Positions 43,987 through 51,339 of a stretch of DNA of 64,000 nt are shown piece by piece. Source of the stretch: an uncultured Acetatifactor sp. (GTDB lineage: Bacteria; Bacillota; Clostridia; Lachnospirales; Lachnospiraceae); contig CAJTZD010000018.1 of the NCBI GenBank assembly GCA_910584235.1, positions 1 through 64,000 of the forward strand, read 5' to 3'. How positions within the stretch are numbered: position 1 is the stretch's first letter; every line of letters begins with the position of its first letter. The notes under the pieces were generated by a model. That model was not told where the DNA came from. It did no database searches and worked only from the letters and a program-made list of their open reading frames with translations. The position numbers and the translations under genes are program-made.

Positions 43987-45696
43987 CTACCGCACATACG
44001 CCCGCAATATCTTGCACTCCTCCCCCAGAGGCCGTATCGTAAAAGCCCCGATGGAAGCCGGAATGATAAAGGTCTCCGCGTAATGGACGGTAAATTCCGC
44101 AAAGGCCCCCTCAGGGGATGCGATAACCGCGCCCTGGCCGTCCACCACATTGCACATCTGGACGCTTCCCTCCCCGGTGAAAGTATGCTCCCCTTGCAGA
44201 GTGTCGCGCCTGGTCTCCAGGAATTCCTGCTCATGCAGGCCGGTGAATTCTTCGCAGAACCCCTCCTCTTCTTCCACAACATGCGCCCGGCGGACGAGAT
44301 TGTCCCTTACCCACCCGGTGGTGCGGTCCCACTGGATCACCTTTTCCCCATGCTGTAAATGCACCGGGCGGGGTCTTCCGTCCAGTCCCAGGCGGCCCCA
44401 GTCCCAGAGCTTAAAGGTGAAGATATAGGGGGTGGCGCTGATTTCCAGCACCATGCAGTTGCTGCCGGAACAGTGGATGGTGCCCGCGGGAATCAGGAAA
44501 TGGTCATGCTTCTTCGCCGGCCACTGATTCACAAAGCGTCCTGCGTCAAAGGGCTTCCCGCCCTCCTGGGCCTCATGGAGCGCGGCCAGCATTTCCTCTT
44601 TGCAGACGCCCTCTTTCAGCCCCAGATAGACTACCGCGTCATCGTCGCAGTCCAGGATATAATAGCTCTCGTCCTGCGTATAGTGCATGCCGAAAGTGTT
44701 CTGGATATACTCCGTTAAAGGATGAACCTGGAGGGAGAGATTCTGTCCTCCCATGGTGTCCAGAAAGTCAAAGCGGATGGGGAACTCATCCCCGAAACGG
44801 CCGTGGACCCGATCTCCCAAAAGGGGGCGCGGGCGATAGAACACCACGTCCACCGCAGGGAATTCCATGCGCACCTCCCCGAAGCGCAAGAAGATGCTGT
44901 TCTCCTCCGGCACGCCGTCAAAAGCCCAGGCGAAATTCTTCGCGCCCCGGTCCAGGCCGCAGACCTCTTTCATCCACTGGCCTCCCCAGACCTCCGGGGC
45001 ATAGTAGGGCACCAGTCTGAAAGGCTCCCTGGCCAGCCTGTCCAGCCCGGTGCGCACACCCTGGCCGCTTACCATTTTAGGACTTCCCGGAATCACCGTG
45101 TCCAGCGCGTAGTCCATGCGCTCAAACAGTTCTTTCTTCCGGCGGTCCGCCATGCGCCATTCCAGGAAAAAGCCCCTTTTGAACTTGCGCAGCTTCTCCT
45201 CACTCTCATTGTCCGTCTTCCAGTTCTTCATGCCCTGCGCAAAACGGCACTGAATCTCCCACCGGGGCATGTCAAAATAGAGCAGTGTCCCCCGATCCGT
45301 CACCAGAGACGCTCCGGTGCCGTACACAAGCACAGGGCCGTCGCAGGCTGCTATCTCCCGGCTCATGGCCTCCAGCTTTTCCTGCCTGTACACATCCTCC
45401 AGCCGCAGGGTGTTCATCACTCCGAACACCCTGTCCTCCGTGACGAAGTCTGCCGTCATCCGCTGATATTCCGCGTCCGATACCGCGCAGCTTTCCGCGT
45501 CAAACATGGCAAAGTCCAGTTTGCCCAGCTCCCTGACCAGCTCCTGCCTGTGAACCCCCGGATAGAATTCCGCCACCAAAATGCCGTCCCGCCCTGCCGC
45601 CTCCCGCAGCTTCCCGCGGATGCTCTCCCATCCCTCAATTGCCGGAAATCCCTCTATGCTTTTCTCCGGATATTTATCGAAATTCGTCTCTCTCAT
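43987..45696 (-). CDS. manA: Class I mannose-6-phosphate isomerase with N-terminal extension
   Basis: 569 residues. The C-terminal ~340 residues are a type I phosphomannose isomerase with the zinc-site segments QNLSLQVHPLTEY and DHFLIPAGTIHCSGSNC, converting mannose-6-P to fructose-6-P. The first ~210 residues (AGRDGILVAEFYPGVHRQEL, later GPVLVYGTGASLVTD) resemble a degenerate P-loop kinase fold lacking a clear Walker A; long forms like this occur in Firmicutes. The start overlaps the ROK kinase stop by 23 nt, so the two are coupled. Confidence 0.9.
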   Translation of the reverse strand: MRETNFDKYPEKSIEGFPAIEGWESIRGKLREAAGRDGILVAEFYPGVHRQELVRELGKLDFAMFDAESCAVSDAEYQRMTADFVTEDRVFGVMNTLRLEDVYRQEKLEAMSREIAACDGPVLVYGTGASLVTDRGTLLYFDMPRWEIQCRFAQGMKNWKTDNESEEKLRKFKRGFFLEWRMADRRKKELFERMDYALDTVIPGSPKMVSGQGVRTGLDRLAREPFRLVPYYAPEVWGGQWMKEVCGLDRGAKNFAWAFDGVPEENSIFLRFGEVRMEFPAVDVVFYRPRPLLGDRVHGRFGDEFPIRFDFLDTMGGQNLSLQVHPLTEYIQNTFGMHYTQDESYYILDCDDDAVVYLGLKEGVCKEEMLAALHEAQEGGKPFDAGRFVNQWPAKKHDHFLIPAGTIHCSGSNCMVLEISATPYIFTFKLWDWGRLGLDGRPRPVHLQHGEKVIQWDRTTGWVRDNLVRRAHVVEEEEGFCEEFTGLHEQEFLETRRDTLQGEHTFTGEGSVQMCNVVDGQGAVIASPEGAFAEFTVHYAETFIIPASIGAFTIRPLGEECKILRAYVR

Positions 45697-46606
45697 GATA
45701 TATCTGCTCCTTTCCCTGCTCCTCGCACATCAGACTGGCCGCCCCCACGATACCCGCCTGGTTTCCCAGACAGGCGCGAACCGCCCGCACCGGCGCGTAG
45801 GCATATCCGTATACGCCCTCCTGAAGCCCCCGGTTCACTGCGGGCAGTATCCTATCGGCGGAAGCCGATACGCCCCCGCCCACCACGATGATCCGGGGCC
45901 TTAGGATATTTGCGATATTCACCGCGCCTTCTGTGAGATATTCCAGAAATTCTTCTATAATCCTCTGTGCTTTCTCATCTCCTGCGCCTGCTGCCCGGAA
46001 AATCTCTTTTACGCTTTTTTCCTCTTCCCAGAAGAGCCTCCCCTGCGCCGCCATGGCAGTGGCGGAGGCATAGGCCTCCAGGCAGCCCTTTCGCCCGCAG
46101 TTGCACGCTCTGCCCCCATGGGCCACCACCGCATGGCCGAATATATAGGCCATGGAGCCGTAGCTGTCCGTCTCCAGCCTGCCGTCCCGGACGAATCCTC
46201 CGCCCACACCGGTGCCGATGGTAACCATGGCCATGCGGGCAATGCCCTTTCCGGCGCCGTAGAGAGCCTCCCCCAGAGCCGCGCACTGGGCATCGTTTGC
46301 GATGCCCACAGGAAGCCCCAGCCGCTTCGACATATCCTGTCCCAGGGCCGCGTCATGCCAGTCAAAATTGTTGGAATACCGGACGATCCCCCGGCGGGTG
46401 TCGATGATACCGGGGGATGCAATGCCCACATACATTGCCTTATCCCCCTCCAGGACATGCTCCGCCAGCTTTGCCATTCTCTCTGTCACCGCGGCATATC
46501 CCTCTTTGACGCAGGTATCGCAAACGCCGAAGCGAAGCACCTTTCCGTCCTCCACCAGGCCGCATTTCATCTGGGTACCGCCCAGATCTATCCCTAACGA
46601 AACCAT
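45674..46606 (-). CDS. ROK-family sugar kinase
   Basis: 310 residues with the ATP-binding start SLGIDLGGTQMKCGLVEDG, the segment GIANDAQCAALGEA holding the catalytic Asp, and the ROK zinc motif CNCGRKGCLE. Between an alpha-mannosidase and a mannose-6-P isomerase gene, mannose (or glucose/mannose) kinase is the natural guess. GTTGGGAAAGGGGAAGAT precedes ATG 46606; the frame is open to 46690 with no ribosome site. Confidence 0.92.
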   Translation of the reverse strand: MVSLGIDLGGTQMKCGLVEDGKVLRFGVCDTCVKEGYAAVTERMAKLAEHVLEGDKAMYVGIASPGIIDTRRGIVRYSNNFDWHDAALGQDMSKRLGLPVGIANDAQCAALGEALYGAGKGIARMAMVTIGTGVGGGFVRDGRLETDSYGSMAYIFGHAVVAHGGRACNCGRKGCLEAYASATAMAAQGRLFWEEEKSVKEIFRAAGAGDEKAQRIIEEFLEYLTEGAVNIANILRPRIIVVGGGVSASADRILPAVNRGLQEGVYGYAYAPVRAVRACLGNQAGIVGAASLMCEEQGKEQIYHERDEFR

Positions 46607-46726
46607 ATCTTCCCCTTTCCCAACACACAATTCACACACAATTAGCCGGAACTTTAACGGTACCCCCATGCATCCCGGCTGCCCCGCCATGCATGGAAAG
46701 TAAGGCGATAAAGGAACTTACCCACA

Positions 46727-49108
46727 TCATCGCACATCCTCAAAACGATAAAAAGTCAAAAGCCCCTCACAAAGCGCCTCCGCTTTCCGGAAGGCCGCCC
46801 GTACATCCCCCCGCCGGGCCGTCTCCAGCTCATAGTGAAACTGATAGAACCCGCCCAGGCTGGCCTTGAAATTGGTCTCCCAGAAATTGTTCATCACCCA
46901 GGAATAGACCTCATCCTCATTGGGCACACCCTCTCCCATGAGCCGTATGGGGTGGGCACGCAGGGTCCCCATCCACACCAAGGGCGTATCCGGCACAGTC
47001 AAAATCACATCCGCTTCCCCCTGCCGGAACACCAGCCCGTTCTGTACCGCGTAGAAGTCCACACAGGTGCCCGGCAGCTGGTCTATGCGGGGACGCATCC
47101 GGGCGCCCGCCTTGTCCAGCCAGACCTCCCCCGCAAAGGGCAGCGACAGATACAGGTTCTCCGGCTCCCAGACGCTTTCCTTATGGATGCGGAAGTCAAT
47201 CTCCAGCCGGGGCGAGAGATGATATGCCGTCAGGAGCACCGCGCACTCCTTTACGCCCTCCATCCGGTAGGAGAGCTCTACTTTGGTGTAGAGAGCGCCT
47301 GTTTCCAATACCCTCACATCCGTAAGCTTTCCGGCGCTGCGCCGTGTGCGCACCGCTTTCCGGTTGCGCCCCATATTTCTCCTCACCGTCAGATAGTCCT
47401 CTCCCACTCTGCGCTCCGTCACCTCGTACACCGGCGTAAACGCCCCGTAAGGCCTGTCTGCCGCCATCAGTTCTTTTCCATGTACCTTATCCCGTATGGA
47501 GGTGATCCCCGCTTCCGGTGTGAAAGTCATCCGGAAAAAGGCATTCTCCAGCCAGTCAAAAGCCGCGCATCCGCCCTGTGCAAGACGTTCCCGTAATCTC
47601 CAGTCCAGATCGTCCACGCCCTCGATTCCCATGGGCGCTTTCAGACCTGCCGAGGGCAGCGGAGATTCCGGCTGCTCCACCAGCCGGTACATTCTCTTCT
47701 CCCCAGGCCCCAGTTCTGCCCAGATACACATTTCGGGTCCTCTGGAATAGCGGCTGATCTGGAAAGGAACCTGGCTTCCGTCCAAAGCGTCCACCACCCT
47801 GAAATGCTCATGGCCGTAAAAATGCTCCAGATCCTGTCTGAGGATTCCTTTCACGGGCTGGTCATGGGGATTCACCGCGCAGAACATCAGCTCCTTGTGC
47901 AGGGACACGGCGGTCTCCCCCAAAAAGCGCTGCAGGGCCTCCCTGGCGATCACCGCGGACTCGCAGGCTTTCAGCGCGTACAGCCTCTTCCACTGATCCA
48001 GGTTGTTCACCTGGGGATGGAAAGGCTCCGTAATGGAGGAGGAATACCCCCAGGTATGCTCCCCGTAGAACATCAGGTTATATAAAGCGTCCCTGCGGGC
48101 TGCCCGGGGCGTCACCTTTCCCTCCGGATCCAGCTTCTGCACCATATGGTAGCTGCGGGCTGCAGATCTGTACTGCAGCACATCCGCAGGGGTGGAGCCC
48201 ATGCCGTCCGCCCACCAGTCCGTCCAGTCTCCCCGGTAGGCGGGAATCTCTGCGCCGCTTGCCTCAAGGGCCTCAAAGAATTCATCCAAAGTGGCCATCT
48301 TCAGGGTCACTTCCCCGCCCCTGGCCTCATAGAGATCGATAAATTCCAGAATGCGCAGGGACGGCGGCGCGTTGTCCGTCATATTGCCGCTTAGGCACAC
48401 AGGGGCGAAATCCAGCGCATAGCCCTGTTCCCGCAGCGTCCTCACATAAGCCTCAATCCGCCTGGTTGCTTTTTCAAAATCCGGCAGCGGCGCCCAGGAC
48501 ATCCCGTCATGAATGGTATACTCAAACCAGGACGCCCGGGCAATGCCCAGCTCGTTTCCCAGGTTATAATGCTCCCCATTCCAGCAAAGAATCTTTTTCC
48601 CCTCAGGGGACTCCCAATAAAAAGGCGTCTGCTTGCGAAACAGGGGATGATACCCGTGATGGGTATGGATGCCGGACATGAGCCTGGTCACCCCCTGATC
48701 TGCCAATATATCCGCAAAGCCCCAGCTGTATCCGTTCACATCCGCAGTCATAGCGCTCTTTGCCGGAATCCCCAGCGCCTCCCGCTGCTTTCTGCAGGCA
48801 TCCATGATCCCCTGATGCACATACTCCGGCACCAAATCCGTCAGATTCAGATAGCTTGCGGACAAGCCCATATTCCCGCTCTTCACCGCCCGCACAAAGT
48901 CCTGGGCCTCCTCCGGGGACGCCTCTTTCAAAAACTGCTCCACACACCAGAAGCTCTCACAGTTCCACTTAAACCGCGGCTCCCTCTCAATCAGCCTCAA
49001 AGCCTCCCTGATAAAAGCCACATGATGCGCTTTCATCTTCTCCTGGGTATCCGTATACCCCACATCCGTATGAGAAGAATGAATCAAATACAAAGTAAAC
49101 CGTTCCAT
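46727..49108 (-). CDS. GH38-family alpha-mannosidase
   Basis: 793 residues. The catalytic barrel starts with the zinc-binding motif LIHSSHTDVGYTDTQ (His13, Asp15) and contains MTADVNGYSWGFADIL, where the Asp should be the nucleophile; C-terminal beta domains follow. It removes alpha-linked mannose. No signal peptide, so imported mannosides are cut inside the cell. ATG 49108 follows ACGGAGGTTTAAGAT. ROK kinase and mannose-6-P isomerase genes follow in order. Confidence 0.9.
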   Translation of the reverse strand: MERFTLYLIHSSHTDVGYTDTQEKMKAHHVAFIREALRLIEREPRFKWNCESFWCVEQFLKEASPEEAQDFVRAVKSGNMGLSASYLNLTDLVPEYVHQGIMDACRKQREALGIPAKSAMTADVNGYSWGFADILADQGVTRLMSGIHTHHGYHPLFRKQTPFYWESPEGKKILCWNGEHYNLGNELGIARASWFEYTIHDGMSWAPLPDFEKATRRIEAYVRTLREQGYALDFAPVCLSGNMTDNAPPSLRILEFIDLYEARGGEVTLKMATLDEFFEALEASGAEIPAYRGDWTDWWADGMGSTPADVLQYRSAARSYHMVQKLDPEGKVTPRAARRDALYNLMFYGEHTWGYSSSITEPFHPQVNNLDQWKRLYALKACESAVIAREALQRFLGETAVSLHKELMFCAVNPHDQPVKGILRQDLEHFYGHEHFRVVDALDGSQVPFQISRYSRGPEMCIWAELGPGEKRMYRLVEQPESPLPSAGLKAPMGIEGVDDLDWRLRERLAQGGCAAFDWLENAFFRMTFTPEAGITSIRDKVHGKELMAADRPYGAFTPVYEVTERRVGEDYLTVRRNMGRNRKAVRTRRSAGKLTDVRVLETGALYTKVELSYRMEGVKECAVLLTAYHLSPRLEIDFRIHKESVWEPENLYLSLPFAGEVWLDKAGARMRPRIDQLPGTCVDFYAVQNGLVFRQGEADVILTVPDTPLVWMGTLRAHPIRLMGEGVPNEDEVYSWVMNNFWETNFKASLGGFYQFHYELETARRGDVRAAFRKAEALCEGLLTFYRFEDVR

Positions 49109-49181
49109 ATCTTAAACCTCCGTTCTTCTTTCCGTCAAACCGCCTGCCGCGGCAAACCCAAAAACTTCCATGATACCAAAA

Positions 49182-49213
49182 GCCGGACACAGGCTTTCCC
49201 ACCCGTGTCCGGC
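49182..49213 (-). terminator. Hairpin upstream of the GH38 gene
   Basis: GCCGGACAC and GTGTCCGGC form a 9-bp stem followed on the minus strand by TTTTGG. It is about 75 nt before the GH38 start and may be an attenuator or a second terminator. Confidence 0.55.
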
Positions 49214-49285
49214 CCCTACCTCCCAAAACTCCCTATCACATCTACCCCCAAAACACATCCATAAAAACAATCGGTGCAAATCCGG

Positions 49286-49312
49286 AAGAATGCCCGCACT
49301 CCGGGCATTCTT
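49286..49312. terminator. Bidirectional terminator-like hairpin
   Basis: AAGAATGCCCG (49286-49296) and CGGGCATTCTT (49302-49312) form a perfect 11-bp stem with a 5-nt loop. A-rich and T-rich flanks allow termination on either strand. Confidence 0.7.
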
Positions 49313-49314
49313 TT

Positions 49315-49431
49315 GTGTGAGATTGGCTCGTAAAGCGAACTCGTTCGCTCACGAGCCTAGAAGTTCTTAGGCTGTGTACGAAAGAGGTGGGCCGTGCCCC
49401 CTCTTTACAGCCTTAGAACTTCTTCTCACAC
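49315..49431. repeat. 117-nt nested inverted repeat able to fold as a three-way junction
   Basis: An outer stem GTGTGAGA/TCTCACAC (49315-49322 with 49424-49431) encloses two hairpins: GGCTCGT/ACGAGCC with inner GCGAA/TTCGC (49325-49357), and a 17-bp stem with one mismatch, starting AGAAGTTCTTAGGCTGT (49359-49375 with 49407-49423), with an inner AAAGAGG/CTCTTT stem. It directly abuts the stop codon of the last permease gene. Confidence 0.8.
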
Positions 49432-50388
49432 TTAGCCCACAATACCGCTCCGCTCAATCCCCTGTGTCAAAAATCTCTGTGTAAACACATACACAATGAC
49501 CAGCGGGAAGATCACCATCAGGCTGTACGTACCCCCAAGGGCTATGGTCAGCGGCTGTCCTGCCGCCAGAGCCATGGCATGCCCCTCCACGTTCATACCC
49601 TCAAAGCCTCTGGAGAGCATATTCGACAGGGTCTTGATCCTGCTGAAGAACATGGAGGTGTAGAACGTATCCGTCCACTGCCATGCAAAGGCGAACGTAA
49701 ACACCGTGATCAGCATGGGGACGGAATTGGGCAGGATAATGCGGAAGAACGTGCGGAACACGCCGTACCCGTCCACATAAGCCGCCTCCTCCAGTTCCTC
49801 CGGAAATCCCCGGAAGAACTGCATCATCATGAAGATATACAGGCCGTTCTTAAAGGCAAAGCCTGTCACGGACAAAATCAGCAGCGGCCACAGGGAGTCC
49901 AAAAGGTTGACGGAAGATCCCGTCACAGCCTCAATGATGCCGAACACGTCAAAGTATCTGAATTTCAGATACATGGAGGGCTGGTAAGTCAGGGGCGGGG
50001 TGATGATGGAAAAGAACACCACCGCCATCACGATTCCTCTGCCCTTGAACTTGAATTTCGCCAGGCCGTAGCCCACAAAGGAGCAGACCAGCATCTGCAG
50101 CAGCCCCGCCGCCAGAGAGATCAGCGCCGTATTGCGCAGGGACTCCCAATAATTCAGGAATTCGGCAGCCCTCCTGTAGTTCCAGAGAGTAAGCTCCTTA
50201 GGAATGTACACCACCAGGCTGTCCAGCAGATCCGACTCCGCCATAAAGCTGGTGGCGATTTTTAACAGCAGCGGAGACAGGATATAATAGCTCAGTCCGA
50301 TCAACAGCGCATACTCCAGGGCTTTCAGAGTGCCTCTGCGCAGTATCCTGGCCCCATGGGACTGTTTGAATTGATTGTATGTCATCAT
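49432..50388 (-). CDS. Sugar ABC permease, UgpE/MalG-like (second pair)
   Basis: 318 residues, six membrane segments (first: ALEYALLIGLSYYILSPLLL), EAA loop LEEAAYVDGYGVFRTFFRII, C-terminus QRFLTQGIERSGIVG. Partner of the permease 6 bp upstream, and last gene of the long operon before the hairpin stack. Two ATGs at 50388 and 50385 follow AGAGAGGTAGGGGAAA. Confidence 0.92.
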   Translation of the reverse strand: MMTYNQFKQSHGARILRRGTLKALEYALLIGLSYYILSPLLLKIATSFMAESDLLDSLVVYIPKELTLWNYRRAAEFLNYWESLRNTALISLAAGLLQMLVCSFVGYGLAKFKFKGRGIVMAVVFFSIITPPLTYQPSMYLKFRYFDVFGIIEAVTGSSVNLLDSLWPLLILSVTGFAFKNGLYIFMMMQFFRGFPEELEEAAYVDGYGVFRTFFRIILPNSVPMLITVFTFAFAWQWTDTFYTSMFFSRIKTLSNMLSRGFEGMNVEGHAMALAAGQPLTIALGGTYSLMVIFPLVIVYVFTQRFLTQGIERSGIVG

Positions 50389-50394
50389 TTTCCC

Positions 50395-51339
50395 CTACCT
50401 CTCTTTCCCCTGATAGAACACAAACCGGCTTGCGATGCCGAAGATGATCAGTACCAGCAGCGCGATGGCACAGAAGTAAATCCAGGCGGCCGCAGAGGCA
50501 TGGCCGTAATCCGTCAGCGTGATCATGGACTGTATGCTATTCATGACATTATTGTCATATCTTGTGAAGCAGTCCACAATGCTGTAGATAATGTTTACAA
50601 GGATCATGGGGCTGATCATGGGCAGAGTGATCTTCCAGAAGCTCTCCCAGGAAGAACAGCCCTCCATCTTCGCCGCCTCGTACAGGGAGGGCGAGATGCT
50701 CTGCAGGCCTGCCAGGAAGATCAGGATCTGCACGCCCGACTGATTGATGACCTCGTACACATTTGTGGCCGCGGTCTCGATGAATTCCAGCAGCCAGGGA
50801 GCGAAGCTGAACATATCCTCTATGTAGTACATCAGTCCGTTGATGCTGAACGCGGCGCTGGCCTCCTCTGCCACCGTGGTCATCTCGCCCGTATTCATGG
50901 TGGCGAAAGCGCTTACCACATTGTTGGCCGCATCCGATTTGGCGATGATACCCGTTGACAGGATCACCGGCACGAAGAAGATGGCGCGGAACAGCGCCCG
51001 GCCTTTCAGCTTCTGATTCAGCACCACTGCCACGAACAGGCTGAACAGCAGCAGTATCGGCAGGCTGTAAAGCATATCCCGCACAGTGGCCCACAATCCG
51101 CTCATAAAGGTAGTCAATGTCCTGGTCATATACTCATAATTGCTCCAGCCTACGAAATGTGTGATAAAGCCTCCCTCAGGCAGAGTCTCCACCTCCATGA
51201 AGCTGTACTGGATGGATTCCACGATCACTACCAGGTAGAACAGGAAAAATCCGATTACAAACGGAGATACGAACACCCATCCAAGCCTTGCCTTTTTCGC
51301 CGACAGGGACACGCTTTTCTTTTTCTGATTCTTACTCAC
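50395..51339 (-). CDS. Sugar ABC permease, UgpA/MalF-like (second pair)
   Basis: 314 residues. First membrane segment GWVFVSPFVIGFFLFYLVVI; EAA loop YEAAKMEGCSSWESFWKITL. Unusual is an extra ~60-residue segment (residues 145-205, SAFATMNTGEMTTVAEEASA and after) between membrane helices, absent from most relatives. The start is GTG at 51339, overlapping the DUF5696 gene's TGA as GTGA, so translation is coupled. Confidence 0.9.
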   Translation of the reverse strand: MSKNQKKKSVSLSAKKARLGWVFVSPFVIGFFLFYLVVIVESIQYSFMEVETLPEGGFITHFVGWSNYEYMTRTLTTFMSGLWATVRDMLYSLPILLLFSLFVAVVLNQKLKGRALFRAIFFVPVILSTGIIAKSDAANNVVSAFATMNTGEMTTVAEEASAAFSINGLMYYIEDMFSFAPWLLEFIETAATNVYEVINQSGVQILIFLAGLQSISPSLYEAAKMEGCSSWESFWKITLPMISPMILVNIIYSIVDCFTRYDNNVMNSIQSMITLTDYGHASAAAWIYFCAIALLVLIIFGIASRFVFYQGKER

